Source of the DNA: CAWEEP01 sp963808125
GTDB lineage: Bacteria > Chloroflexota > Dormibacteria > Aeolococcales > Aeolococcaceae
Direction of reading: 5' to 3'
NCBI GenBank assembly: GCA_963808125.1
Contig: CAWEEP010000042.1
Location: 39,062 to 103,061 of the forward strand
Length of the DNA stretch: 64,000 nt
Translations under genes and position numbers: made by a program
The notes under the pieces: generated by a model
The model's database searches: none
What the model saw: the letters and a program-made list of their open reading frames with translations, nothing else
What the model was told of the DNA's origin: nothing
Shown here: one piece after another, positions 8,125 to 18,491 of the stretch
Layout of the letters: each line of letters starts with the position of its first letter
Position numbering within the stretch: the first letter of the stretch is position 1

Positions 8125-9851
8125 GTGGCGCTCGACATCATCGCCGTTGTCGTCACCTACCTTGCCGTGTTCGCCGCGGCCTGGTTCTTCGGCCTCCACA
8201 TGGTCAAGGTCTTCCAGGGCAAGCGCACCTTCCTCCACGTCGTCCTGCGCCCCGTGGAGCGCGGCATCTACAAGGTGACGGGGATCGACGAGGAGAAGGA
8301 GCAGGGCTGGAAGGGCTACCTCGTCGCCATGCTCTTCGTCTCCGTCATCGGCCTCGTCTTCACCTACCTGATCCTGCGGTTCCAGGATCATCTCCCCCTC
8401 AATCCCGCGGGCGTTCCGGCACTCTCCCCCGCCCTCGCTTTCAACACCGCGGTCAGCTTCACCACCAACACGAACTGGCAGAACTACTCGGGCGAGGTCT
8501 CCATGAGCTACCTGTCCCAGATGCTCGGCCTCACCTTCCACCAGTTCCTCTCGGCGGCCACCGGCATCGCCCTGGCCATCGCCCTGATCCGGGGCATCGC
8601 CCGGCGCAGCGCCAGCACCATCGGCAACTTCTACGTCGACATCGTCCGCTGCACCCTCTACGTCCTGCTGCCCATCGCCATCGTCGCCACCCTCATCCTG
8701 GTGGCCAGCGGTTCGATCCAGAACCTCAGCCCCTACACGTCGATCACAACTCTTTCTGGCGTCGGCCAGACGCTGGCCCAGGGCCCGGTCGCCGCCATGG
8801 AGGCGATCAAGGACCTCGGCACCAACGGAGGCGGCTTCTTCAACGCCAACGCCGCCCATCCCTTCGAGAATCCCACCGGCCTCACCAACGCGCTGGAGAT
8901 CGTCCTCTGCCTCAGCCTGCCCTTCGGGCTGGCGATCACCTTCGGCAAGTGGGTCGGCAACCTCAAGCAGGGCTTCGCCCTCTTCGCCGCAATGGCCATC
9001 ATCCTGGTCGGCGGCGCAGCCCTCACCGCCCAGCAGGAGCAGGCCGGCAACCCGGCGTATAGCGCCACCGAGGTGAGCCAGGTCTCCAGCGGCACCCAGT
9101 CGGGCGGCAACATGGAGGGCAAGGAGGCCCGCTTCGGCGCCATCCAGTCGGCCCAGTACAACACCGCGACGACCGGCACCAGCACCGGCTCGGTGGACGG
9201 CTCGATGGACAGCTTCACACCGATCGGCGGAATGGTGCCGATGGTGCTCATCGAGCTCGGTGAGATCACCCCGGGCGGGACCGGCTCCGGCCTCTACGGC
9301 ATGATCACCTTCGCCATCGTCGCCGTCTTCCTCGCCGGGCTGATGGTGGGGCGGACTCCCAGTACCTGGGCAAGAAGATCGAAGGCCGCGACGTCAAGTA
9401 CGCCGCCCTGGCCATCCTCATCCTCCCCCTGTCCATCCTCGGTTTCACGGCGTTGGCGGTGCTGACCACGGCCGGGCAGGCAGGCCCGCTCAACGCCGGG
9501 CCCCACGGCTTCAGTGAGATCCTCTACGCCTTCAGTTCGACCACCGGCAACAACGGCAGCGCCATGGCCGGGCTCTCAGGCAACACCCTCTTCTACAACA
9601 CCACGCTGGCCGCCGCCATGTGGCTGGGCCGCATCATCTTCGTGATCCCGGTCCTCGCCCTGGCCGGATCACTGGTGAAGAAGAAGATCGTCCCCGCCAG
9701 CGCCGGCACCTTCCCCACCGACACTCCCTTGTTCACGGCGTTGCTCATCGGCACCATCATCATCGTCGGCGCCCTCACCTTCTTCCCGGCGCTGACGCTC
9801 GGCCCCATCCTCGAGCAGCTCCAGCTGCACGCGGGCATTCTTCACCCGTAG
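8125..9851 (+). CDS. kdpA: Potassium-transporting ATPase channel subunit KdpA (one frame break)
   Basis: The K+-translocating subunit of the Kdp P-type pump, a multi-span membrane protein related to Trk/Ktr channels. The first part (8125-9465 frame) has the family motifs FNTAVSFTTNTNWQNYSGE and GTNGGGFFNANAAHPFENP. The second part (9453-9851 frame) has TTGNNGSAMAGLSGNT, another filter-region motif. The break is near 9360: a C run reads CCC where one more C gives GRTPQYLGKKIEGRDVKYA, joining both parts into a protein of normal length (about 575 residues). I treat this as one gene with a probable indel error. GTG start. Confidence 0.9.
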
Positions 9852-9863
9852 GAGCGTGCGGTC

Positions 9864-11938
9864 ATGACATTGATACCGAGCGCTGGCGGCGTCCCCCGGA
9901 CGCGCAAGCGGCGGAGCCAGAGCAGCCTGTACGACCCCGCCATCCTGGGCCCGGCCACCTGGGAGAGCGTCAAGAAGCTCAATCCCATGTGGATGGCGCG
10001 CAACCCGGTGATGTTCGTCGTCGAGATCGGCGCCGCGATCACCACGTACGTCTTCATCACCGGCTTCTTCGACCATGGCACCCAGGGGTCGTGGGCCAGA
10101 TCTGCCTCTGGCTGTGGTTCACCGTGCTCTTCGCCAACTTCGCCGAGTCGGTGGCCGAGGGACGCGGCAAGGCCCAGGCCCAGAGCCTCCGCAGGGCGCG
10201 CACCGACACCATCGCGCGGCGCCTCGCCGGGGGTGCCGGTGGTCGCGAGGAGAGGGTCCCGGCTCCCGAGCTGCGCCGCGGCGATGTCGTCGTCTGCGAG
10301 GCGGGAGAGGTCATCCCCAGCGACGGCACCATCGTCGAGGGCATCGCCTCCGTGGACGAGTCGGCGATCACCGGCGAGTCGGCTCCGGTCATCCGCGAGG
10401 CCGGCGGCGACCGCAGCGCGGTCACCGGCGGCACCAAGGTGCTCAGCGACCGCATCGTCATCGAGATCACGCAGAACCCCGGAGAGACCTTCCTCGACCG
10501 CATCATCGGTCTCGTCGAGCGGCGTCGCGGCAAGAACTCCAATGAGATCGCCCTCAACATCCTCCTCGCCAGCCTGACCATCATCTTCATCATCGCCGTC
10601 GTCACCCTGCAGCCCTTCGCGCTGTTCGCGGGCACCTCCGTGTCGGTCACGGTGCTGATCGCCCTGCTGGTGTGCCTCATCCCCACCACCATCGGCGCGC
10701 TGCTCTCCGCCATCGGCATCGCCGGCATCGACCGCCTGCTGCAGAAGAACGTGCTGGCCATGTCCGGCCGCGCCGTCGAGGCGGCCGGCGACGTGGATGT
10801 CCTGCTCCTCGACAAGACGGGCACCATCACCCTGGGCAACCGTCAGGCCACCGAGTTCATCCCCGCGCCGGGCATCGAGATGCAGCGCCTGGTCAAGGCG
10901 GCTGACCTGGCGAGCGTCGCCGACGAGACCCCCGAGGGCCGTTCCATCGTCGCCCTAGCCCGGCGCTTGGGCGTCGCCGAGGACCCGGACATCGCCTCCT
11001 GGGAGTTCGTGCCCTTCACCGCCACGACGCGGATGAGCGGTGTCGACCGCGGCGGCGTCAGCATCCGCAAGGGCGCCGGCGACAGCGTTGCCCTGTGGTG
11101 CTCGGGGGGCCGCAGCCGCATGCTCTCCGATCCAGTGCGCGAGCAGGTCGAGACCATCGCCCGCGGCGGCGGCACGCCGCTGCTGGTGGCCCAGGACGGT
11201 GCCGTGCTGGGCACCATCCACCTCAAGGACATCGTCAAGCCCGGCATTCGCGAGCGCTTTGACGACATGCGGCGCATGGGGCTGCGCACGGTGATGATCA
11301 CTGGCGACAACCCCCTCACCGCCAAGGCCATCGCCGAAGAGGCCGGTGTCGACGACTTCCTCGCCGAGGCGACGCCGGAGAACAAGCTGGCGTTCATTCG
11401 CAAGGAGCAGGAGGGCGGCCGGCTGGTGGCGATGACCGGCGACGGCACCAACGACGCCCCCGCGCTCGCCCAGGCCGATGTCGGCGTCGCCATGCAGAGC
11501 GGCACCCAGGCCGCCAAGGAGGGGGCAACCTGGTCGACCTCGACAGCGACCCGACCAAGCTGATCGAGATCGTCGAGACCGGCAAGCAGATGCTGATCAC
11601 CCGGGGCTCGCTGACCACGTTCAGCATCGCCAACGACGTCGCCAAGTACTTCGCCATCCTCCCGGCGATCTTCGCGGGTGCGCTGCCCTCGCTGAGGGCG
11701 CTGAACATCATGCAGCTGCAGAGTGCGCACAGCGCCGTGCTCTCCGCCGTGATCTTCAACGCCCTCATCATCGTCGCCCTCATCCCGCTCGCCCTGCGGG
11801 GCGTCAAGTACCGGGCCGTGGGCGCCGCGTCGCTCCTCCGACGCAACCTCCTCCTCTACGGCGGCGGTGGTGTCATCTCCTGCCTTCGTTGGCATCAAGG
11901 CTGTCGACATCGTCATCACCCACCTTCACCTGATCTGA
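9864..11938 (+). CDS. kdpB: Potassium-transporting ATPase ATP-binding subunit KdpB (three frame breaks)
   Basis: The P-type ATPase catalytic subunit that couples ATP hydrolysis to K+ uptake through KdpA. It reads MTLIPSAGGVPRTRKRRSQS, then a first membrane segment. The frame breaks near 10087 (a G missing in GGGG restores GVVGQICLWLWFTVLFANFA). The middle frame carries the TGES loop (DESAITGESAPVI), the phosphorylation motif LLLDKTGTITLGN and the hinge MTGDGTNDAPALAQADVGVAM. A second break near 11522 (one G) restores EGGNLVDLDSDPTKLIEIVE. A third near 11875 restores the C-terminal PAFVGIKAVDIVITHLHLI. All motifs survive, so the gene is probably functional and the breaks are probably errors. 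Confidence 0.9.
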
Positions 11939-11941
11939 GCC

Positions 11942-12747
11942 ATGAAGAATCTCCGTAACGCTCCGCGCGAGCTGCTGATCGCCCTCCGCGTCACCCTCGC
12001 CATTGCCGTCATCGGCGGCCTGATCTACCCGCTGGTCATGACCGGGGTCGCCCAGGTGGCCTTCCCCGGGCAGGCCAACGGCGGCCTGATCACGAACTCC
12101 AGCGGCACCGTCATCGGGGCGAATCTCATCGGCCAGTGCTTCTACGAGACGACCCAGGAGTCGTCGGGCGCAGGTCGTCTACGACACCGTCCAGTACAAG
12201 GGAAGAGCTCGACACCGTCGACCCCCGCTACTTCCAGGGGCGCCCCTCGTACACCGTGGCGACCAGCCCCAGCGGTGCTGAGGAGGTCGTCCCCCTCGAC
12301 CCGCCGTGCAATCCCGCGTCGTCGCAGGGCAGCAACCTCGGGCCGAGCAACTCGCTGCTGATCAACCGCGTCGACACCTACGCCGCCTACCTGCACTGCG
12401 TGGGCATCGACACCAGTGGGACCTACACCGCGGCCCAGCTCCAGGCGGCGGCGACCGACCCCGGCCACAACTGCCTGAACACCGGCGCCACCACGACGCC
12501 GATTCCCATCGACCTCGCCACCGGCGACTTCACCAGCTTCGATCCCGACATCAGCGAGGCCGCGGCCCTGGCCCAGGTGGACATGGTGGCGGCGGCCCGG
12601 GGGCTCGACCCGGCGAAGGTGCATTCGCTGGTGGAGGCCAACGTGACTGGACGCGTCCTGTGGATCTTCGGCGAGCCGGTGGTCGACGTCCTCCAGCTCA
12701 ACCTCGCGCTGAACCAGCAGTTCGGGCAGCCGCCCTCGCTGGGCTGA
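11942..12747 (+). CDS. kdpC: Potassium-transporting ATPase subunit KdpC (two frame breaks)
   Basis: KdpC has one N-terminal transmembrane helix (LLIALRVTLAIAVIGGLIYP) and a periplasmic or extracytoplasmic domain that aids ATP binding by KdpB. Typical motifs are present: GLITNSSGTVIGANLIGQ, YFQGRPSYTV and, near the C-terminus, GRVLWIFGEPVVDVLQLN. Two breaks, near 12168 and 12203, flank the short correct stretch QVVYDTVQYKG, which is in a third frame. Downstream reading resumes with LDTVDPRYFQGRPS. ATG start 3 nt after the kdpB stop. With about 265 residues it is somewhat longer than the usual 190-200, owing to an insertion around LHCVGIDTSGTYTAAQ. Confidence 0.88.
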
Positions 12748-12752
12748 GGATC

Positions 12753-12770
12753 GCCGGGCCGGCGCCCGGC
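12753..12770 (+). terminator. GC-rich hairpin after kdpC
   Basis: GCCGGGC (12753-12759) and GCCCGGC (12764-12770) form a perfect 7-bp stem with a 4-nt loop starting 5 nt after the kdpC stop. There is no clear T tract. It may mark the end of kdpFABC or attenuate read-through to the KdpD-like gene. Confidence 0.4.
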
Positions 12771-12933
12771 CGTCTGTCCCACATCCCCGCCCGTCGCACG
12801 GTGCACACCATCCCCGACACGAGCCCCGAGAGGGGGGCGCCCGGGCGGGGAGGCGGCCGAGGGGCTGCGACGGCCGCGGGGGTGGGGAACGCCCGCGGCG
12901 ACGGCGGGTGGCGACGGATGCGACACTGGTGGG

Positions 12934-15120
12934 GTGACCATCACGGCCGCTGACCCAGCCCCCCTGCCGGCTTCCGACCCACCGTCTCGCCGCGGCCGGC
13001 TCAAGGTCTATCTCGGGGCCATCTCGGGCTCGGGGAAGACCTTCGCCATGCTCCGCGAGGGGCGGGATCGGCGCGGCGACGGCGAGGACGTTGTCGTGGG
13101 CTTCGTCGAGACCCACGGTCGCATCCGCACCGCCGAGGCGGTGGGCACCCTCGAGGTGGTGCCGCGCCTCGAACTCCCCTACAAGGGGACGATCCTCTCG
13201 GAGATGGATGTGGACGCCGTGATGGCCCGGCGGCCCCAGGTCGCCCTCATCGACGAGCTGGCGCACAGCAACGTCCCCGGGGTGAGCCACCCGAAGCGAT
13301 GGATGGACATCGAGGACATCCGGGACAGCGGCATCGATGTCATCACCACCATGAACATCCAGCATCTCGAGTCGGTCAAGGACGTCGTCGAGCGCATCAC
13401 CGGCATCACCGTGCACGAGACCGTACCCGACGCCGTGCTCGACCGGGCCGACGAGGTGCAGTTCATCGACATCACCCCCGAGGCACTGCGCAAGCGGATG
13501 CGCCACGGCAATGTCTACCCCCTGGAACGGGTGGACACGGCGCTGCGCAACTTCTTCCGCCCCGGCAACCTGGCGGCACTCCGCGAGATCGGCCTTCGCC
13601 TCGTCGCCGAAAGGGTCGGCGGGGACCGCGGCGGCGTGCAGAGTGCGCCAGAGGACGTCCTGGTCGCCGTCGCCGGACCCGCGTCGGCCGAGGCCCTGAT
13701 CCGCCGCGCCGTGCGCCTCGCCCGCCGGCGGCGCGGCCTCTGCACGGTGGTGCACGTCCGCACCTTCCACCCCTTTCCCGGCGCGATCCCCGACGACGGT
13801 GCCTGGCGTGACCTGGCGGCGGAGCTGCAGACGGCGGTGATCGAGCCGGAGGCCGAGGACATCGCCGCCACCCTGGTGGCGATCGCGCGTGAGCGGGGGA
13901 GCCGCCACGTGGTGGTGGGGGAGCCGCGCCCGCGGGGGCTGATCGCCGGGCTGCGCCCCTCCCTCGTCGACCGCATCATCGAGGCGCTGCCCGACGTCGA
14001 CGTCCATGTGATCGCCCGCTATGCCGCGGTGCCCAGCGCCCCCCTGGGGCGGCCCGACCCGGACTTGCTGCTCGCCGGCATGCCCGGCGTCCGGCCGCGG
14101 GGCGGGCTGCGCCTCTATGTCGGCTACGCGCGGGGGACCGGCGCCACCATGGCGATGCTGGACGAGGCCCGGCGCCGCGCCGAGCGTGGCACCGATGTCG
14201 TGGTCGGGGCCGTCAGCGGCGGGGGCGCGGCCACCCTGGGGAGCCTCAACCTGCTGGGCGGCCGGTCGTCCCCCGCCGCCCGCGGGCTGCTCGACGTCGA
14301 CGCCCTGCTCTCCCGCAACCCCGAGGTCGTCGCCGTCGACGACCTCACCGGCCCCACCACGTCGGGTCAGATCGTCGCCCTCCTCCTCCCCCGCATCCGT
14401 GCCGCCGGGATCACCGTCATCGGGACCGTCCACATCGCCGACCTGCGCAGCACCGTCGCCGTCATGGGCACGGTGATGCGCCGCGCCGCGGGGCGCCCGC
14501 TGCTCGACGACACCGCCTTCGACGCCGCGGACGAGGTCGAGTTGGTCGACGTTCCTCCGGCGGAGCTCGAGGAGCGCCTGCGCCAGGGCGAGATCATGCC
14601 GCCGCCGGACGCGCTGCAGGCCCTGCAGGGTGAGTTCCGCCCCGAGGTGCTGTCGGCGCTCCGCGAGACGGCGTTCCGCCGGGTCGCCCAGCATTGCGAC
14701 CGCCGCCTCGTCACCTACATGAGCTCCGCCCGTATCCAGGAGCCCTGGGAGGCACGACCGCGCGTGCTCGTCCTCGTGCCCCCCCGGCCCGGCCAGGACG
14801 TCCTCATCCGTCGCGCCGCCTTCCACGCCGCCTATCGCGACGACGCGCTGACCGCGGTGTCGGTGCGCCGCCGGCGGCGCAGCGACGAGCAGAAGCTGCT
14901 CCTTGGGGGCTATACGACGCTGACCCACCAGCTGGGTGGCGAGATGGTGACCATCGACGGCGACGACGTGGCTCGCGCCATCGCCGACTACGCCCGCAAC
15001 CACCGGATCACGGAGATTCTGGTGCTGCGCAGCGCCAAGCACAAGACATCGAGGACGCTGCGGCGCCTCATCCGGTTGGTGGACAACGTCGACGTCCACG
15101 TCTTCGCCGCCGAGGGCTGA
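12934..15120 (+). CDS. KdpD sensor half without kinase, internally duplicated (KdpD-N + USP, twice)
   Basis: A 728-residue intact protein made only of the cytoplasmic part of KdpD. First unit: KdpD N-domain with Walker A GAISGSGKTFAML, Walker-B-like ALIDELAHSNVPG and MNIQHLESVKDV, then a universal-stress-protein-like domain from about residue 240 to 365. Second unit, from about residue 390, repeats the architecture in decayed form: VGYARGTGATMAML has lost the P-loop GKT, VAVDDLTGPTT replaces DELAHSN, and IGTVHIADL replaces the NIQHLES region. A second USP-like domain covers about 608-728. There is no DUF4118, HisKA or HATPase domain. A matching membrane kinase half lies at 19520-20701. It probably senses the cytosolic state and relays to that kinase. 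Confidence 0.85.
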   Translation: MTITAADPAPLPASDPPSRRGRLKVYLGAISGSGKTFAMLREGRDRRGDGEDVVVGFVETHGRIRTAEAVGTLEVVPRLELPYKGTILSEMDVDAVMARRPQVALIDELAHSNVPGVSHPKRWMDIEDIRDSGIDVITTMNIQHLESVKDVVERITGITVHETVPDAVLDRADEVQFIDITPEALRKRMRHGNVYPLERVDTALRNFFRPGNLAALREIGLRLVAERVGGDRGGVQSAPEDVLVAVAGPASAEALIRRAVRLARRRRGLCTVVHVRTFHPFPGAIPDDGAWRDLAAELQTAVIEPEAEDIAATLVAIARERGSRHVVVGEPRPRGLIAGLRPSLVDRIIEALPDVDVHVIARYAAVPSAPLGRPDPDLLLAGMPGVRPRGGLRLYVGYARGTGATMAMLDEARRRAERGTDVVVGAVSGGGAATLGSLNLLGGRSSPAARGLLDVDALLSRNPEVVAVDDLTGPTTSGQIVALLLPRIRAAGITVIGTVHIADLRSTVAVMGTVMRRAAGRPLLDDTAFDAADEVELVDVPPAELEERLRQGEIMPPPDALQALQGEFRPEVLSALRETAFRRVAQHCDRRLVTYMSSARIQEPWEARPRVLVLVPPRPGQDVLIRRAAFHAAYRDDALTAVSVRRRRRSDEQKLLLGGYTTLTHQLGGEMVTIDGDDVARAIADYARNHRITEILVLRSAKHKTSRTLRRLIRLVDNVDVHVFAAEG

Positions 15121-15154
15121 GGCGCGCCGTCCCCTGACCCGCCCCGGCCGACCG

Positions 15155-15937
15155 TCAGCCGCCGGGTTCGACCGCCACGTTCCCCGAATCCACCCAGATC
15201 GAGACCGACTGTGCCGAGGTCGGGTCCGTCGGCACTTCGATGGACGTGCTCCCCGAGTTCGAATGGGCGTCCACGGCATACGCGAGACCTTCTGTCGGCA
15301 GTGTCAGGACGACGTTCCCGGAATCGTCCTGCACTGTCACGCTGGACGGTGCCTGAGAGAAGCTCAGCGTCACGTCTCCGGAGTTGGCGCCGGCGTTGAC
15401 GGTGGCGGCATCCATGGCGGCGGCCGTGATGTCCCCCGAGTTGGTCGTCAGGTGTTCGTTGCCCGAGCCGCCATTGACCTGCAGGTTGCCGGAGTTGGCG
15501 GCGAGGGTGAGGTTGCCGAGGTTCGTCGCAGTGATGTTCCCGGCGTCGGTCGACGCGTCGACCGCGACTCCCGAGGGGATCGCGACGGCGAGGTCGACCG
15601 AGCACTGGTCGCCCAGGAACCATGAGCAGCTGGCGCTGATCGAGACCCCGGCACCGGTGGTGGTGATGTCGACCGTCGGACGCACCAGGCCGTACCGGGC
15701 GACGCCGGTCAGCTCGACCTCGCCGTCGTTGCTGGGGGTGAGGGTGATGTTGCCGGCGTTGACCGAGACGCTCACCTGGCTGCCGCTCGGGGCGAGGTCG
15801 CGGTGGAACTGGAAGCTGCTGGCGCTGACCAGCGCGACGGCGTTCAGCGCGCCCCAGCCGATCACGGCCAGGGCGAGAGGAACGCCGACGACGAGGGCGG
15901 TGAGCCGGCCCGTGGTGAGGGGCGGGGGATTGGACAC
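15155..15937 (-). CDS. DUF4097-like membrane-anchored beta-repeat protein
   Basis: A 260-residue protein with one N-terminal membrane segment (LTALVVGVPLALAVIGWGAL). The rest is a repeating beta-strand domain rich in the pattern SGNI/DAGNITxxx (SVNAGNITLTPSNDG, ASTDAGNITATNLGN, TTNSGDITAAAMD, QDDSGNVVLTLPT, VDSGNVAVEPGG). This is the signature of the DUF4097 putative adhesin/beta-helix family. It is the third gene of a minus-strand unit with a NarL-type regulator (11 nt upstream) and its kinase, so it may be their target or a stress sensor. Start chosen at the GTG at 15937. Biochemical role unknown. Confidence 0.75.
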   Translation of the reverse strand: MSNPPPLTTGRLTALVVGVPLALAVIGWGALNAVALVSASSFQFHRDLAPSGSQVSVSVNAGNITLTPSNDGEVELTGVARYGLVRPTVDITTTGAGVSISASCSWFLGDQCSVDLAVAIPSGVAVDASTDAGNITATNLGNLTLAANSGNLQVNGGSGNEHLTTNSGDITAAAMDAATVNAGANSGDVTLSFSQAPSSVTVQDDSGNVVLTLPTEGLAYAVDAHSNSGSTSIEVPTDPTSAQSVSIWVDSGNVAVEPGG

Positions 15938-15948
15938 GGTGGAATCCC

Positions 15949-16587
15949 TCAGTTGTCGAGATAGCGGAGCACGGCGAGCACCCGACGGTGGTCGGTGTCG
16001 GCAGGGGCGAGGCCGAGCTTGCCGAAGATGCTGTTGATGTACTTCTCGACCGCGGCGGTCCCGATGCTCAGCGCCGCGGCGATGGCGGCGTTGGAGCGGC
16101 CCTCGGCCATGAGGCCGAGGACGCGGCGCTCTCGCGGCGTCAGCGACGCCAGCGGGTTGCGGCTGCGCGCCAGAAGCTGGGAGACCACCTCGGGGTCGAG
16201 CACGCTCGCCCCGCCGGCGACGCGGCGGAGCGCGTCGATGAACTCGCCAACATCGGCCACGCGATCCTTGAGGAGATAGCCGACCCCGCCCCGGCGCTCC
16301 GTCACCAGCTCGGTCGCGTACCGCTCCTCGACATACTGCGAGAGGACCAGCACGCCCACCGAGGGCCACTGGCGCCGCACCACCAGCGCGGCTCGGAGGC
16401 CCTCGTCGGTGAAGGTCGGCGGCATGCGCACGTCGACCACGACGACGTCGGGTCGCTGCGCATCCACGGCGCGGAGGAACGCCTCCGCATCGCCGGTGGC
16501 GGCGACCACATCGAAGCCGGCCTCCACCAGCAGGCGCGAAAGCCCCTCGCGCAGGAGGACGGAGTCCTCGGCGATCACGATGCGCAT
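15949..16587 (-). CDS. NarL/FixJ-family response regulator
   Basis: 212 residues: a receiver domain (MRIVIAEDSVLLREGLSRLL, phospho-Asp in VVVVDVRMPP, Lys in GYLLKDRVADV) followed by a LuxR-type helix-turn-helix (LTPRERRVLGLMAEGRSNAAIA, AAVEKYINSIFGKL). It is the partner of the upstream histidine kinase, whose 3' end overlaps this start by 13 nt. The regulated genes are unknown; the DUF4097-like gene immediately downstream is a natural candidate. Confidence 0.92.
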   Translation of the reverse strand: MRIVIAEDSVLLREGLSRLLVEAGFDVVAATGDAEAFLRAVDAQRPDVVVVDVRMPPTFTDEGLRAALVVRRQWPSVGVLVLSQYVEERYATELVTERRGGVGYLLKDRVADVGEFIDALRRVAGGASVLDPEVVSQLLARSRNPLASLTPRERRVLGLMAEGRSNAAIAAALSIGTAAVEKYINSIFGKLGLAPADTDHRRVLAVLRYLDN

Positions 16588-17870
16588 GGCAGTTCCACCT
16601 GGATGACAGTCGGCCCACCGGCGGGGCTGTCGACGCGGAGATCCCCATCGATCCCGGAGATGCGGTCGGCGAGGCCGGAGAGCCCGCCGCCGCCGGGATT
16701 CGCGCTGCCGATGCCGTCGTCGCGGACGACGATGCGCAGCACCCCGCCCGCCTTGCGGATGTCGACGGAGGCATGCTTCGCGTGGGCGTGCTTGGCGACG
16801 TTGGTCAGAGCCTCGGCCACCACGAAATACGCGATGGACTCGACGGTGAGCGAGGGACGCTCGGCGACCTCGACGCTGACCGTAACGGGGACAGGGCAGA
16901 GGGCGGCCAGGCCGGAGACCGCGGCGTCGAGGCCCCGGTCGGTGAGCACCGGGGGGTGGACGCCGCGGACGAGGTGCCGCAGCTCCGCCAGCGCCTCCTT
17001 GGCCTCGGCGTGGGCGCGGTCGATGAGGTCGCGGGCACCTTCGGGGTCGCTGTCGAACTTGGCCTTGGCCCGCCCGAGCTCCATGGCGACGGAAACCAGC
17101 CGTTGCTGGGCGCCGTCGTGGAGGTCGCGTTCGATGCGGAGACGCTCGGTTTCGGCGGCGCCCACGACGCGGGCACGACTGTCCTCGAGCTCGGCCACCC
17201 GGCGGGTGAGGGCACCCGACCCGGGGCCCAGCAGGGCGCGGGCCAGCGCCGTCTCGACCGAGGCGAGGCCCCGGACCACGAGTGGGGCGACGAGCAGGAG
17301 GATCAGCCCGGCCAGGGCGGCGCAGGTCAGCGCCAGCGGCCCGCGGGCGACGCCGATGGTGGCGCCCCCGCCGGGCAGCGCGGCGTCGTAGACGGGCAGG
17401 GTCACCAGCGCGAGCGAGACGGCCCAGACCGTCATGACGAGGCTGAAGTCGATGACGCCGACAGGGAGCCAGAGCACGCAGTAGGCGAGCTGGCGCCACG
17501 TCGTCCGCGTCCGGAACGGCTGGATGAGGCGCCGCCACCACTCGCCCTCCGGCGCGGGGGTGGCCGGGGTCTGGATCGTCTCGCCGAGCAGGAGGGCGAA
17601 GCGGGCGCGTTCGAACTGGGCGATCGCGGTGATCATCCAGGCGGTGGCGGCCAGCACGGGGATGCCGAAGAGGAAGAGAGGCAGGAGCCCGATGCCCAGG
17701 GACACCCCCGTCACCACCAGGCTGAAGATGATGACGGCGACGGGGAGCCCGGCGAGGAGGTGGATGGTCGCCAGCCACGTCCGCGACGAGACGATGGCGG
17801 CCGGCAGCCGCCAGACGTCTCTGGCGTGGACGGGTTCCCCCGCCTGGCGTGCAACGGTGCTATCGGGCAT
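16575..17870 (-). CDS. NarL-type sensor histidine kinase (HisKA_3)
   Basis: About 431 residues from ATG 17870. The N-terminal half has several membrane segments (LLAGLPVAVIIFSLVVTGV, LLPLFLFGIPVLAATAWMI, VIDFSLVMTVWAVSLALVTL, GPLALTCAALAGLILLLVAP), fitting the PspC/DUF-type sensor region of this class. The dimerisation domain carries the phospho-acceptor in RIERDLHDGAQQRLVSVAME. The ATPase domain has the N box AEALTNVAKHAHA and G box VRDDGIGSANPGGGGLSGLADR. No extracellular ligand domain is visible, so it probably senses a membrane or envelope state. Confidence 0.9.
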   Translation of the reverse strand: MPDSTVARQAGEPVHARDVWRLPAAIVSSRTWLATIHLLAGLPVAVIIFSLVVTGVSLGIGLLPLFLFGIPVLAATAWMITAIAQFERARFALLLGETIQTPATPAPEGEWWRRLIQPFRTRTTWRQLAYCVLWLPVGVIDFSLVMTVWAVSLALVTLPVYDAALPGGGATIGVARGPLALTCAALAGLILLLVAPLVVRGLASVETALARALLGPGSGALTRRVAELEDSRARVVGAAETERLRIERDLHDGAQQRLVSVAMELGRAKAKFDSDPEGARDLIDRAHAEAKEALAELRHLVRGVHPPVLTDRGLDAAVSGLAALCPVPVTVSVEVAERPSLTVESIAYFVVAEALTNVAKHAHAKHASVDIRKAGGVLRIVVRDDGIGSANPGGGGLSGLADRISGIDGDLRVDSPAGGPTVIQVELPCAS

Positions 17871-18491
17871 GTCCCAAGGGTACGGAGAGGGAGTCCCGTC
17901 TGCCCATCCCGCCAGCCCACGACTTTGCCAGGGGGTTCGCCCTACCCCTCTCAGGTGCCTGGTGACGTGCAGCGTCCGGGCGGATGGGCCGAGACGTCGC
18001 GCGTTCGCCGCCCGACGGCACCGCCCCTGCCGCTCATCGACCACCATGGCAGCGGTGGCGACCGGGTCTCGCGGAGACGTCAGCTGGGCGTCAGCAAGGC
18101 GCGGGTGGTGAAGTCCCGGGTGATCGCCGGTGCAGACATCCCCTTCCCCGGCGGGAGCACGCAGGTCTCCTCGGACGCGCCGTCACTCTGCGTGGAACCG
18201 GTGGACGGCGTCCAGTCGTCGAGGACGACGCCGGGGGCGGGATGCGTTCCACCCGCGTCGGGTAGCCGTGTCCAGGGAGCCGCGACGCTGCGTCCGTCCT
18301 GGACTCTGGAAAGGCTGGATGGGCGAGGAACCGTCCAAGCCCGCCGGGAGCGACAGCCATGAGCGAGGCTCCGCAGGGGTGTTCCCAGCGGGTAACGCGG
18401 TGAACCCAGTGCTCCATCGGAACTGGCTTCCGCCTCGCGGTGACCCTAGCCTGACGAGTTAGCCCAAGCGCTCTGGGGAGGAGCCCTGACC
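17871..18491. other. 621-bp intergenic region, no gene recognised
   Basis: This is the divergent gap between the histidine kinase (minus) and the zinc-ribbon protein (plus). Short open frames exist on both strands but none has a convincing start, ribosome-binding site or familiar product. It must hold both promoters. I could not place -10/-35 boxes with confidence, and I see no tRNA or structured RNA. Confidence 0.5.

Noticed and set aside
9355..11880. Programmed frameshifting in kdpA and kdpB
   Set aside because: The breaks lie at several unrelated short G/C runs without slippery heptamers or downstream pseudoknots, and the same pattern occurs in unrelated genes. Sequencing indels explain it better.
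12142..15279. A 1045-codon open frame on the minus strand opposite kdpC and the KdpD-like gene
   Set aside because: High GC gives long stop-free antisense frames. The product is His/Asp/Gly-rich without domains, and the plus strand carries clear KdpC and KdpD homology.
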